A DNA stretch of 64,000 nt, taken from the NCBI RefSeq assembly GCF_002954585.1, contig NZ_MSCI01000001.1, forward strand, positions 186,001-250,000. The letters run 5' to 3'. The position numbers and the translations under genes are program-made. This stretch comes from Vibrio chagasii. GTDB taxonomy: Bacteria > Pseudomonadota > Gammaproteobacteria > Enterobacterales > Vibrionaceae. The notes beneath the pieces are model-generated. The model saw nothing but the letters and a program-made list of their open reading frames with translations, did not search any database and was not told the DNA's origin. Numbering within the stretch: the first letter of the stretch is position 1; every line of letters starts with the position of its first letter. Of the stretch, positions 7,878-16,883 are shown piece by piece.

Positions 7878-8939
7878 TTAAAACAAGGATTTGAATATTG
7901 AAAAATTAGTTAGAAGCTCAAGTCTTTGTTCCTCATTCAAGGCACATATACCATTTTTATACATATACTCAATTTCCTGCTGATAGGGGTTTTCTGGTTC
8001 AATTGTGATACCGTGAAATCCGTCATTCTCATAATCTAAAACGTCTAGAGGAATTCTATAGTATATTTCATCAGTTGTGCTTTCGGCTCTTTCAAAAAGA
8101 GTAATGGCTGCTAGGTACTCATACCAACTCATAGATGTTGGGTCGATCTTTGAGAGAGCTTCCAGTTCAGATTGAGTTTTTGCATTCACAACCCCAGAGC
8201 TAGACTCGGATACCAGCTCAACTAGAAAACTTTTTGCCATCGACTTTGATTGAATCAGATTGATTTGACTTGTTGCGTGTTGTTTGTCAACAGACACATA
8301 TAATGATTTGACTAGATCCTCTAGTTTATCTGTAGTGACAACCAATGAATCGACAGACTTAGATGTGTGGTCTATTTGTTTTGTGATTTCTCTATTTTTT
8401 AGAAAATCGAAAAACATTGCTGCGAGTTGCTTTCGTAAATGATTTTCAATATCACTAGCAATGTCAAATGCCTCGTAAGCATTATTGATCGATGCTTTTC
8501 TAACCTGATTTATAAACCCAAAGATATTTAAAGCATCGCATTGTTTATCTATCGCTGGAAAATCTAGTTCGCTAATAAATGGTTTACCTTTGTTTTCTTG
8601 ATATAGATGATGATTGTCAAGTACATTTCTTTTAATGTAGGTAAAAACCGGAATATTTGATTTTACTGCCGCATCGTACTCAGCATTTGTTATAGACTTA
8701 CTCTTGTCATAAATATACTTACCACCAAATCGTCCCCCGATTATGAGTAGAAAAATTTGGCAGTTAGAAACTTCGTTTACACATGCTTCATGAGTGTGTA
8801 GGTCAGGGTGGTAGAAAACGTCACCATTCTCACTAAGAATAGGCTCAAATCCAAAGTTACGTATGAAAGTGCAAATCGAGTCACGAATTTGCTGTAGGTC
8901 GTAGCAAGTAGAGCTTATGAATACCTTTGGTTTTGCCAT
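7878..8939 (-). CDS. DUF4062 domain protein, candidate defence effector/sensor
   Basis: A 353-residue protein. The N-terminus starts KPKVFISSTCYDLQQIR, the hallmark of DUF4062, a flavodoxin/TIR-like alpha-beta domain (about residues 4-110). It continues through FLLIIGGRFGG and SITNAEYDAAVKSNIPVF. The rest is helical, including a probable coiled coil near 190-235, with no NTPase motif. DUF4062 proteins often occur in bacterial defence or signalling loci. It reads against the cassette direction, between attC1 and attC2, with its own upstream region holding AAGG before the ATG. Confidence 0.8.
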   Translation of the reverse strand: MAKPKVFISSTCYDLQQIRDSICTFIRNFGFEPILSENGDVFYHPDLHTHEACVNEVSNCQIFLLIIGGRFGGKYIYDKSKSITNAEYDAAVKSNIPVFTYIKRNVLDNHHLYQENKGKPFISELDFPAIDKQCDALNIFGFINQVRKASINNAYEAFDIASDIENHLRKQLAAMFFDFLKNREITKQIDHTSKSVDSLVVTTDKLEDLVKSLYVSVDKQHATSQINLIQSKSMAKSFLVELVSESSSGVVNAKTQSELEALSKIDPTSMSWYEYLAAITLFERAESTTDEIYYRIPLDVLDYENDGFHGITIEPENPYQQEIEYMYKNGICALNEEQRLELLTNFSIFKSLF

Positions 8940-8996
8940 TTTTTAGCCTTGTTTTATGTTTTATGTTTAGGTCTATACTAACATAAAAACAATGGC

Positions 8997-9122
8997 TTAT
9001 AACAAGGCGTTTAGGATGGACTCCCAATGCTCGTCATTTTCATTCTGCTTCAGTTTTAGTGTTTACGGCATAATGTTTTAGGCAGTGTGGCCTGCGTTGC
9101 GCACTACTTAACGCGGCCATGA
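8997..9122 (+). repeat. VCR-like attC site 2
   Basis: About 126 bp starting TTATAACAAGGCG (the usual VCR start), with CTCCCAATGC in the L'' position and TTAGTGTTTACGGCATAATG in the middle. It closes with GCGTTGCGCACTACTTAACGCGG, cited here only by its ends GCGTTGCGCAC and CTTAACGCGG. The last core box, expected as GTTRRRY, reads GCCATGA and is damaged. It follows the start of the DUF4062 gene. Confidence 0.75.
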
Positions 9123-9189
9123 GTTTTGAGGTGTAGTTGCAATTTTTAGAACTAATCAATCTGAAGTTGCTGGTGAGTTACCTCTACGA

Positions 9190-9375
9190 ATGAACTCTCT
9201 AAGTTCACTGCTTACTTGTTTGTGGTATTGCTTGTTTCTTTTATTTTTAGCTCTGTTGCCACAATTGAGTTTTGGAAAAGTAGGGCTCGAACGATTAGAA
9301 ATTGAGAAGGTAAGCCAATATGTGGATGATTGTACCGTCTTAAATTCAGCCATATATGTAAGTGGGTTCTCTTAG
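9190..9375 (+). CDS. small possible signal-peptide protein (low confidence)
   Basis: A 61-residue ORF with a hydrophobic N-terminus (LLTCLWYCLFLLFLALLP) resembling a signal peptide or membrane anchor, then a short polar tail. The ribosome site is poor. It lies after attC2, where the next cassette gene should be. The area to 9718 has short open fragments but no intact gene and may hold degraded cassette genes. Confidence 0.3.
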   Translation: MNSLSSLLTCLWYCLFLLFLALLPQLSFGKVGLERLEIEKVSQYVDDCTVLNSAIYVSGFS

Positions 9376-9718
9376 CTAGAAGCTACTGACGAAATTGTAC
9401 TCAGCTTAGGTATAAATAATTCTCTGATGGATCAAGCAAACAGGGGGCCACGTATAAACCTGAGAGTTGCAATGCTGCTACATCTATTAGCATTTAACTC
9501 TGCGGTAGCTCTAGAGCAGCGGGGTGTTGAGGAATTTGTCGACTTGGGTATTTCCAAGCACGGATAAAACAAATGATAGTTGTTGGTGAAATCCACACTG
9601 ATGAGTCAAAGTATGCCGGGTATTACAAACGAGATTTCGTTCAGGGAATCTAGCCTACATATCGAAATAAGTGATAAAAATTCCATCAACTTTTACATTA
9701 GTAGCAATGTAAAAGAGC

Positions 9719-9780
9719 CATATTAGTTTTAGTGTTTAAGGTAGCATGCGGTGGAATGTGCATTTAGTTGCTCACACTTG
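9719..9780 (+). repeat. partial VCR-like attC site 3
   Basis: Only the right half of a VCR is recognisable: TTTTAGTGTTTAAGGTAGCATG and GTTGCTCACACTTG, seen as the pieces TTTTAGTGTTTAAGG and GTTGCTCACAC. It aligns to the same part of attC1 and attC2. The left half with R'' is missing or too changed. Confidence 0.55.
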
Positions 9781-9812
9781 AAATCTAGCTTGTTGCACGA
9801 CTTCCTCAGACA

Positions 9813-9836
9813 GCCACCGCATCCGGTGGCTTTTTT
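9813..9836 (+). terminator. rho-independent terminator
   Basis: GCCACC and GGTGGC stem with loop GCATCC, followed by six T's. It ends rightward transcription of the cassette region just before the presumed cos/packaging region. Confidence 0.75.
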
Positions 9837-9861
9837 ACACCTGTCTCACAGCCCCACCTAA

Positions 9862-10280
9862 AACACACCCAACCCACGGAAAACGCACTCCTCCTCCCCA
9901 CCTGCGACGTTTTTGATCTCATTTTTTCGCAATTCTATTTCAGCGAAATTCTGCGACCGTAATAGAAAGCTAATAAGCCGCGAGCCCTTTAGGAATAACG
10001 GGGGATGGGGGATAATTGAAGAGCTGAGCATGGCTTACAGGGCGCCTAACAAAATTGCGAAGAGTGCAAAAAATTGCAATAAATTGAAATTTTGACGATC
10101 AGTGTTGATCTGTTTTGTGTTTTTAAGTGATTGAAATGTATTGGTTTCTGTATTTTAGGTCAGGTTTTTGATGATCATTTGTGTTTTTTCGATGATCAGT
10201 TTCGTATCGCCTCTGCCCTTGTGAGACAAGGGCAGAGCGTGAATTGCAACGAAAAACAAAATTGCAAAAAATGTCACTGT
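9862..10280. other. candidate cos/packaging region with iterated AATTGC
   Basis: A non-coding stretch between the accessory genes and portal gene Q, where cos lies in P2. At 9871-9890 ACCCACGGAAAACGCACTCC has a loose resemblance to the P2 cos core (a GG-AAA-GCAC pattern). AATTGC or its complement recurs at 9929, 10053, 10072, 10242 and 10260, possibly terminase binding sites. No gene supported here. Confidence 0.35.
10211..10237. terminator. 12-bp perfect hairpin after the PQ operon
   Basis: CTCTGCCCTTGT and ACAAGGGCAGAG pair perfectly over a 3-nt loop, 46 bp past the stop of Q reading leftward. There is no T-tract on either side, so it may stabilise the 3' end or form part of the cos region rather than terminate by itself. 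Confidence 0.5.
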
Positions 10281-10282
10281 GT

Positions 10283-11290
10283 CTACGTGGCAATGTTGTC
10301 CAGGTTAAAGGTTAAATGCAGACTTTCCGGCACTTCCGGATCACCATTAACGGCATCCATGAACATCTCACAAGCCGGAATGACTTCATTCTTGCAGTAG
10401 ACGTAATCGAATTTAATGGGATCACCACGGGTCCCACCATTTGGAATGATGGCGGCCAGTTCTACAGGGAAGCGGTGACCTGTTATCACTTCTTGAGCAG
10501 TGACGTTCTTAATTTTTTCGTATTCATCTTTGGTGGCGATATCGCCAACGGGTATGAGCTGTATGCCTCGCTCATTGCCGTTCGGAATATTGATGAACAT
10601 CGAGCGGAAGTTACCCACGCCACGACTTGAAGCCATCTTTTCTTTCAGGTCATCTTCATCTTCTTTACTAAGGTTTGGGTCGGTGGCGTAGAAGATAAAG
10701 CCCATGTGCAAACCGTTCTTATAGTACCGGCGGCGAAAGGTGGTCGAGTCCTGGCTTAGGAGTGCAGATTGAACACACCCTAAGTAATCGGGCCCACCAT
10801 AAACCTGCTGAACAGGGTCATATTGCTTGATGAAAATGATGTCCTCTTTCTTGTAGCGCTTTTGTTTGTTGTCCCGCTCTAGAAAAGCGAAGTCACCGTT
10901 CTTACGTTTTCGCAAATACATGGTGGGGATTGGCCAAAGGCCTATGACTTTGCCCAAATAGTTACGCAGTTTAAGCAGGGCAGTATCACCGAACTCCAAG
11001 AAGTCATGCACAGCTGATTGCATTTGTTGTTTCTGCATACCGCCTTGAATGTAACGGCCCGCGATCATATTACGTCGAGCCATTAAGATAGAGCCATGAT
11101 AGGCGTTGGCTCGCGTGAGTTTGTTTAAGCCCGCTCTATCAAGCGGTGGCTCCCAATAGTCGCCATCGTCGTTGTAAAAGAGCTCGCTGTAATCGTAGTT
11201 GGTAAAATCACGATTCATGATTTCAGGCTCACCAAAGCTAAACATCAAGCTTTCATCATTTGTGATTGTTTCTGTTTTCTGTTCAGTCAT
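10283..11290 (-). CDS. Q: portal protein (P2 gpQ-like)
   Basis: A 335-residue phage portal protein of the P2 Q / PBSX family (P2 Q is 344 aa). Portal-type segments are visible: YWEPPLDRAGLNKL, LRNYLGKVIGLWP, and VQQVYGGPDYLGCVQSALLS. It forms the dodecameric DNA channel at the head vertex. ATG 11290 is chosen because it lies 4 nt after the stop of the terminase gene; a longer frame reaching 11356 would overlap it. Second gene of the leftward PQ operon. Confidence 0.9.
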   Translation of the reverse strand: MTEQKTETITNDESLMFSFGEPEIMNRDFTNYDYSELFYNDDGDYWEPPLDRAGLNKLTRANAYHGSILMARRNMIAGRYIQGGMQKQQMQSAVHDFLEFGDTALLKLRNYLGKVIGLWPIPTMYLRKRKNGDFAFLERDNKQKRYKKEDIIFIKQYDPVQQVYGGPDYLGCVQSALLSQDSTTFRRRYYKNGLHMGFIFYATDPNLSKEDEDDLKEKMASSRGVGNFRSMFINIPNGNERGIQLIPVGDIATKDEYEKIKNVTAQEVITGHRFPVELAAIIPNGGTRGDPIKFDYVYCKNEVIPACEMFMDAVNGDPEVPESLHLTFNLDNIAT

Positions 11291-11294
11291 AGAG

Positions 11295-13100
11295 TTACAT
11301 CTGCCAAGTTGATTTGCGTTTTTCTGAGTGATCGAGCGGCTCGTTAATGCAGGCATGAGAAATCGCCCAGAATGCGTCGGCGTGTCCGGTTAACTCGCTG
11401 CGCTCAGCTTTGAAGGTCATGCTGTTACCGCTGTTGGTGGTCGCCCGCTTAATGGCCATGAAGGCCATGGCAATGTCTTTGTGTTCAGCATCAAATTGAA
11501 TGCGATTGGCTTCGACTACATCAATCATCTTCATCACCAATCGGTTTTTACTCTCGTTGCTGTATTGAATGGCCACGGTTTCTCGCGGGTGCTTTTTGCT
11601 GAGTAAGTCATACACACCCGCGCCAATACCTGTGGTATCGATGCCCAAATAGCTCACGTTGTAACGCTCAAACACTTTTGAGACTTGCTGAGCCTGGTAC
11701 TGAAAGTTCAACCCGCGCCAATAGTGCTTTTCCAGGACTCGGAACTTTTCAATGGCGACAATAGGCGGGGCCACTACAACTAAACAGGCGTTGTCTCGGG
11801 TTCGGCTTGGGTCGTAACCTAACCAAACTTCACGCCGGTCGAAGGGATCGTTGTCATTGGGCTTGAAGTCTTGCCACCGGCTAATATCCACCATGGCTTT
11901 TTCAAGCGCTGAGAACTTGAAGACGGAGCTGGCGCCATCGACGAAGATACACATAAACAGATTATCGAAATCGTCTTTGCTGTATTCGTCGCGCAGCTCA
12001 TCAATATCAAAAAGCTCACAGCCTCCTGCTGCGGCATCCTCAATTGTAACTACGTAACGCCACTGCTTGTCAGGGCAGAGGCGTCCACCGTCTCGATAGT
12101 CGTCAAAAGTCGGAAATTCAATATTGGCGCGGGTATCTCGACCTTGGCGCCATTGGTCACCTGTCCAAAAGGTATAAGCCTGGTGCGTTTTAGCCGAGGG
12201 GGTGGAGAAGTAGGTTTTGCGCCAGTTCTTGTGGGTCGCCATGGCGGACGCGAGTTTGTTGAGCTCATCGAATTTAGGTATCCAAAAGTACTCATCCACA
12301 TAAACGTGGCCATGATAACTTTGCGCGGTTTTAGAGTTGGTCGAAAGAAAGCGCAGCTCTGCGCCATTAGAGAGAATGATCGGGTTGCCGGTCAATTCGA
12401 TGCCTAAGAACGCTTGAGCAATCGCAATGATGTAACTTCTAAATACTTCTGCCTGGGCGCGAGACGCTGACAAAAATATCTGGTTGTCACCCGTCAAAAT
12501 CGCGTCCTCTAGCGCCTCACCACTGAAATAGTAGGTCGCGCCAATCTGACGTGATTTCAGAATGTTACGTGTACGCTGGTGCAGGTTGTTACGCATCGTG
12601 TGCTGATATTCAAAGAGTGATTCATGCCAAGTCGAGAAGTTCTCTTTGGTCAGCTCAGCAATGTTGTTCTTCTTTTTACTCTTTTTCTTTTTCTGCTTGT
12701 TGTCGTTCTTACTTGAACGCGCTTTTTTAGTGTGGCTGTTGGACGCAGGTTCTGTTTCATTCGTGGCGCGCTTCTCAGCCACGGGCTGAGTTTGAGCGTG
12801 GAATTTTTTTAGCTGTACATGGTGCTTGATGAGTCTATCAAGCATATCGAGTTGGCCTTTGGTGGGATTTTCCAACTCAAGCAGGGTTTCAATTCTGCGC
12901 GCGATCGACTCATCAATCGTTTGTTCGCGCAGCATGTCACGCCATCCGTGTTTGTCAGCCCAGTGATAAATAATTCGTGTGCTGTTCAAACCTAACTCGG
13001 AAGCGATTTCTTTGGGTGTCCAAGCCTTTAAATACAGGGCTCTGGCTGCATGTCGTGTTTCAGGAGTATATGCCATGAGCCCATCATAAGCCCTGTTCAC
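11295..13100 (-). CDS. P: terminase large (ATPase) subunit (P2 gpP-like)
   Basis: A 601-residue terminase ATPase (P2 P is 590 aa). The N-terminus carries an HTH-type DNA-binding region ([18 protein letters not shown]). A Lys-rich linker near residues 120-148 precedes the ATPase core, which contains [10 protein letters not shown] as the Walker A-like segment and [10 protein letters not shown] as Walker B. The C-terminal nuclease part includes [18 protein letters not shown] and [11 protein letters not shown]. It drives DNA packaging and cos cutting together with the gpM-like small subunit. First gene of the leftward operon, divergent from the capsid genes. Confidence 0.92.
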   Translation of the reverse strand: MNRAYDGLMAYTPETRHAARALYLKAWTPKEIASELGLNSTRIIYHWADKHGWRDMLREQTIDESIARRIETLLELENPTKGQLDMLDRLIKHHVQLKKFHAQTQPVAEKRATNETEPASNSHTKKARSSKNDNKQKKKKSKKKNNIAELTKENFSTWHESLFEYQHTMRNNLHQRTRNILKSRQIGATYYFSGEALEDAILTGDNQIFLSASRAQAEVFRSYIIAIAQAFLGIELTGNPIILSNGAELRFLSTNSKTAQSYHGHVYVDEYFWIPKFDELNKLASAMATHKNWRKTYFSTPSAKTHQAYTFWTGDQWRQGRDTRANIEFPTFDDYRDGGRLCPDKQWRYVVTIEDAAAGGCELFDIDELRDEYSKDDFDNLFMCIFVDGASSVFKFSALEKAMVDISRWQDFKPNDNDPFDRREVWLGYDPSRTRDNACLVVVAPPIVAIEKFRVLEKHYWRGLNFQYQAQQVSKVFERYNVSYLGIDTTGIGAGVYDLLSKKHPRETVAIQYSNESKNRLVMKMIDVVEANRIQFDAEHKDIAMAFMAIKRATTNSGNSMTFKAERSELTGHADAFWAISHACINEPLDHSEKRKSTWQM

Positions 13101-13250
13101 GCCTTAAATTGCATAGCAAAGTTCGGAGGATTTCCGTTATCGCTCCTATCCGAATTGGTCGGAATCGAAGTGGCTGAAACCACCGATTCAAAGGCGTATT
13201 GTGAAAACTCAAAACACGAACTGACCAATGAAAATTAGGTACGCACTCAA
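13101..13250. promoter_or_regulatory. divergent late promoter region (PQ / ONML)
   Basis: A 150-bp gap between the P and O starts, the site of two Ogr-dependent late promoters in P2. A hairpin GAATCG-aa-GTGG/CCAC-CGATTC spans 13162-13189. I could not find a clean TGT-N12-ACA Ogr box; the closest, at 13200, has 11 nt spacing and lies too near the O start. Confidence 0.45.
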
Positions 13251-14126
13251 ATGGCAAAAATCAGTGATTGGAAAATTGTAGCAACCGAAGGGCCAACGGT
13301 AGATGGTCGTAAGATCACCCGCGAATGGCTCACGCAGATTGCCGAGAACTATGCCCTGAGTGAATACACCGCGTTGATTTGGCCAGAGCATAAACGCTTT
13401 GCCGGTTACGGCAGTAACTGGGGCAGAGTGCTTGAAGTTAAAGCTGAAGAAGTGGATGGCAAAATGCGCTTGTTTGCCAAGCTTGAACCTAACCAATACT
13501 TACTTGAAGCCAATAAGCTTGGGCAGAAGCTGTTTACCTCCATTGAACCCAATCCAGATTATAAAGGGCAAGGAAAGTGCTACCTAATGGGGTTAGCCGT
13601 GACCGATTCCCCGGCATCATCTGGTGTGTCATTACTTCAGTTTTCACGACAAGAAGGCCACACCACAGAGCTCAGTTGTAGCCAACTGGAAGCCATCAAC
13701 TTGGATGAGTGCTATTCCAAAACCGATCGCTTTTTTGCTCTGTGTAATGCCTTTTTCAATTCTGGTGACGAACAGCCAGAGCCACAACCGGAACCTGAAC
13801 CAGAGGAAGAAGAAGTGACCGAAGAACAACTCAAAGCTGCCCTGAAAGAGCAGTTCGGCATCATGAAAGGTGAACTGAAGGATGAACTCAAGCAAGAGTT
13901 TAACCTGCAAGCGCAAACGCCTATTGAACCCGAATCAGTCCCTGAAGGCGAAGTTAAAACGTTCTCTTTAGAGCAGTTTTCCAGTGAATTGGAGAAGCAG
14001 CTCGCGCCCGTCACCGAGCAAGTAAAGAGCCTAGAAACCCAGTTCGCCGAGCTTAAGCAAGAAGTCCCAGGGCAAAAGCCTAGTGAAGAAGGCCATGGCG
14101 GCGAATCAAATGTGGAGGTGGTGTAA
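13251..14126 (+). CDS. O: capsid scaffold/protease (P2 gpO-like)
   Basis: A 291-residue scaffold with an N-terminal serine protease (P2 O is 284 aa). Candidate catalytic residues in the family order are Asp18 (TVDGRK), His47 (WPEHKRF) and a Ser in TDSPASSG (119-125). Residues about 166-190 form a Glu/Pro-rich acidic linker, followed by the helical coiled scaffold domain that binds gpN. It directs T=7 procapsid assembly and then cleaves itself and the capsid proteins. Confidence 0.92.
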   Translation: MAKISDWKIVATEGPTVDGRKITREWLTQIAENYALSEYTALIWPEHKRFAGYGSNWGRVLEVKAEEVDGKMRLFAKLEPNQYLLEANKLGQKLFTSIEPNPDYKGQGKCYLMGLAVTDSPASSGVSLLQFSRQEGHTTELSCSQLEAINLDECYSKTDRFFALCNAFFNSGDEQPEPQPEPEPEEEEVTEEQLKAALKEQFGIMKGELKDELKQEFNLQAQTPIEPESVPEGEVKTFSLEQFSSELEKQLAPVTEQVKSLETQFAELKQEVPGQKPSEEGHGGESNVEVV

Positions 14127-15137
14127 ATGCTAAATGCCGTATCGACTCAATATTTAGATGAATATTGTCAAGCCGTTGCTAAGGCTGGCGGTGTCGCGGA
14201 TGCATCAAAGCAGTTCAACATTACCCCAGTGATGGAAACCAAGCTTCGCCAAGCGATTGTCGAATCGGATGCGTTTTTAAATCGTATCTCCAATATCTCG
14301 GTTGACCAGATTAAAGGTCAAGTGATTGATGTGGGGGACGCGGGTCTACTGACAGGGCGTGTCAAAGACGGTCGTTTCATGGGCGCTCTTGACCAAAGTG
14401 GCAACACTTATGAGTTAACCGAGACCGACTCAGGCGCTCACATCAATTGGATCACCATGACCATCTGGGCGAACTCGGGCGGTAAAGGCCAGTGGATGAA
14501 GCTGATGAATAACGCTATCACACGAAATTTTGCGCTCGATAAGCTGCGTATTGGTTTCCACGGAACCTCGATTGCGGGTGAAAACACCGACCCGAAAGCG
14601 AACCCAATGGGTGAAGACGTTAATAAAGGTTGGCTGCAGCTTGCAAAAGAAAAGGCGCCGGCTCAAGTCCTGCCTGATGCGAAGCTTGATTCTACGGGCA
14701 ACACAGACGGCGCTTATAAAAACCTCGACTCGCTCGTGAACGATTTAATCAACACCACGATTCACGAAGTACATCAAGACGATCCAGATTTGGTTGTGCT
14801 GATTGGTCGTAACTTAGTCGCTGCAGAGCAGCATCGCTTGTTGGAATCGGCGGAAGTACCGACCGAGCACAAAGCCGCGCAAAGTTTGGCGAAGACAGTG
14901 GCAGGCAAAACCGTCTATACCCCACCATTTTTCCCGCCCAATATGATTTGGGTAACGAACTTAACCAACCTGCAAATCCTGACTCAAAAAGGGACGCAGT
15001 GGCGTAAGTCTCGCAATGAAGAAGACCGTAAACGCTTTGAAACGTCATACCTGCGTATGGAAGGGTATGCCGTCGGTAACTACCACAAGTTTGCCGCGAT
15101 TGAAGACGTGACTGTTGTTGAACCTGCGAAGGGGTAA
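14127..15137 (+). CDS. N: major capsid protein (P2 gpN-like)
   Basis: A 336-residue HK97-fold major capsid protein (P2 N is 357 aa). It begins immediately after the O stop codon. Segments such as LNRISNISVDQIKGQVIDVG and FGFHGTSIA-type (IGFHGTSIAGENTD) match the P2 capsid family. The N-terminus is presumably trimmed by gpO. Confidence 0.93.
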   Translation: MLNAVSTQYLDEYCQAVAKAGGVADASKQFNITPVMETKLRQAIVESDAFLNRISNISVDQIKGQVIDVGDAGLLTGRVKDGRFMGALDQSGNTYELTETDSGAHINWITMTIWANSGGKGQWMKLMNNAITRNFALDKLRIGFHGTSIAGENTDPKANPMGEDVNKGWLQLAKEKAPAQVLPDAKLDSTGNTDGAYKNLDSLVNDLINTTIHEVHQDDPDLVVLIGRNLVAAEQHRLLESAEVPTEHKAAQSLAKTVAGKTVYTPPFFPPNMIWVTNLTNLQILTQKGTQWRKSRNEEDRKRFETSYLRMEGYAVGNYHKFAAIEDVTVVEPAKG

Positions 15138-15140
15138 TGT

Positions 15141-15857
15141 ATGGCCAGCCCATTAGCCAAGTTGCGCCAAGAGGCCTTGGCAAAACAACAAAAGCAATCG
15201 ACAGCTCAAACGCAGTGTGTTGCTAATCCAAACAGTTTGCACTTGCTGCTCGCCGAACTCGACAGCGATTTGAAGGTACTCAAAACCTTCAATCGTAAAG
15301 ACGAAAAGGTGAACCACAAACGCGAAGTGTTGGTGCCTAAATATCGCGATGCGATTGAAGCTTACCTCGCCGGTGACGAGCAGTTCGATAACCCACTGTT
15401 TACGCAAATGGTGATTTGGCTGTTTGATATCGAAGATTTAGAAACGGCCATCAAGTGGTGTGACATCGCCATCGAGCGCGGACTCGATACGCCCGAGCGA
15501 TTCAAGCGTGATTTTGCGACCTTCTGCGCCGATGAAGTCTTGGCCTGGTCAGAGCGAATGGCAGACAAGTGCCAGTCCGTCGAACCTTATTTCTCTCAGG
15601 TCTTCGAGAAGGTCACTCACGTGTGGCGTATCAATGAGAAGCCGACGGCGAAATGGTTGAAGTTCGCCGGCTTACACTTGCTTCGAAATGAGCAAGGTAA
15701 ACCCCACGCCGCGTCGGTGGGGGATATAGACACGCTACAGACAGCGCGAAGCCATCTTCAAAATGCGCATGAGCAATACAGCGCGATTGGGGTAAGCACC
15801 ATGATCGATAACATCGAACAACGTATCCGAGCGTTAGAGACTGGCGACAACCTCTAA
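15141..15857 (+). CDS. M: terminase small/endonuclease subunit (P2 gpM-like)
   Basis: A 238-residue P2 M-type terminase subunit (P2 M is 247 aa), starting 3 nt after N. It has helical segments and a basic N-terminus (LAKLRQEALAKQQ). With gpP it recognises and cuts cos. Confidence 0.88.
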   Translation: MASPLAKLRQEALAKQQKQSTAQTQCVANPNSLHLLLAELDSDLKVLKTFNRKDEKVNHKREVLVPKYRDAIEAYLAGDEQFDNPLFTQMVIWLFDIEDLETAIKWCDIAIERGLDTPERFKRDFATFCADEVLAWSERMADKCQSVEPYFSQVFEKVTHVWRINEKPTAKWLKFAGLHLLRNEQGKPHAASVGDIDTLQTARSHLQNAHEQYSAIGVSTMIDNIEQRIRALETGDNL

Positions 15858-15972
15858 CTAAATAGGCTCCTATGCCACCGCGCCTCGACTGAAGAGGAAG
15901 AGCAAGTGATTCATCACCCAGCTTATTCCGTCGACTCAGTGGCCAGAGGCGCACTTATTCCAATAAGGAGAC

Positions 15973-16395
15973 ATGATGGGCTTTGGCGGAAAAGTGGATA
16001 AGGCGAGTAACCAAGTGATATCCGGTGAAGGCTGGCCCGATTTAACGAACGATGAGTTTCGTCAACTGCGCCGCATTCCGCATACGTTTGATAACGACTC
16101 TATGGCTGTGGCCATCACGATAGCGGCCAACAATATTCAAGAGAAGTTAGTGAGCCTGTTGGTCGAGGGAATGCCGCCATCACTAAGCGTCGCCAAAACC
16201 GCCTTGTATAAACGAGCTGTGTATGGTCGAGCACACTCGGAATTGTTACCCGAGTTCGCCACGCAAGATAGGCGCAAAGAAGGGGACAATGCGGCGTTAG
16301 ATGAACCGCAACAGGCGGCACGTTTTCTGGCGCAAAGTAACAAAGATGTCTCTCAACTGCTTGGCCGCAGTGCGAATGGGATTGGCGTGATATGA
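15973..16395 (+). CDS. L: head completion protein (P2 gpL-like)
   Basis: A 140-residue head completion/stabilisation protein (P2 L is 169 aa) with GGAG 8 nt ahead of the start. The family core DEFRQLRRIPHTFD and a helical body follow. It closes the filled head and forms the connector. It overlaps the next gene by ATGA. Confidence 0.82.
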   Translation: MMGFGGKVDKASNQVISGEGWPDLTNDEFRQLRRIPHTFDNDSMAVAITIAANNIQEKLVSLLVEGMPPSLSVAKTALYKRAVYGRAHSELLPEFATQDRRKEGDNAALDEPQQAARFLAQSNKDVSQLLGRSANGIGVI

Positions 16396-16883
16396 GTAGT
16401 GCAATTTACAACCAAACCAAACTTGAGCACTTAACGGCTTACATCGTCAGCCATCTCAATAGCAATGTGCTTGAGAACAAAATGGATGCGTGGCAAGAGA
16501 ACGGTTCGATAGTGCCAAGCGGTGAAGACCGTGGGAACGGCGGGTATATCGCCTGTTACTGGAAATACAACGCGGTGATTTCGGTTGAGGAGTTTCCTCA
16601 CCAATTACTGGACCCACGCTGTTTACTGGCTCTGATTGCTTGTTGGCTCAGTGACCATGAAGAAGAGCGCAACGAGCAAGAGCTCGAAGACCCCATGCTT
16701 TCGGTCGATGTGATCAGCAGTGAAGCGGCCGATGTGAGTATTGAACTTGAGTTGATGGAGCCCATTGAGTTGGTCCCAGATGAAGCCGGCATGATCACTT
16801 GGCGTGGCATGAGATATCGAGTTCAAGCCGTGGAGATTTACACCGCCGAAGAAGCGGAGTTGGTGAATGAAACCAACGATTAG
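16392..16883 (+). CDS. R: tail completion protein (P2 gpR-like)
   Basis: A 163-residue acidic protein of the P2 gpR type. HQLLDPRCLLALIACWLSD is a typical segment, and the C-terminus has the compact WRGMRYRVQAVEIYTAEEAEL. It helps terminate the tail and join it to the head. It overlaps L by 4 bp and S by 17 bp. Unlike in P2, no holin/lysin cluster separates L and R. Confidence 0.75.
   Translation: MSSAIYNQTKLEHLTAYIVSHLNSNVLENKMDAWQENGSIVPSGEDRGNGGYIACYWKYNAVISVEEFPHQLLDPRCLLALIACWLSDHEEERNEQELEDPMLSVDVISSEAADVSIELELMEPIELVPDEAGMITWRGMRYRVQAVEIYTAEEAELVNETND

Noticed and set aside
10050..10095. GCCTAACAAAATTGCG resembling an attC R'' box
   Set aside because: Only the RYYYAAC core and a few bases fit; there is no complementary right half, so it is not called an attC site.
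13200..13216. TGT-N11-ACA as an Ogr activator box before O
   Set aside because: The spacing is 11 rather than 12, and the position is too close to the O start to serve a promoter at -55.
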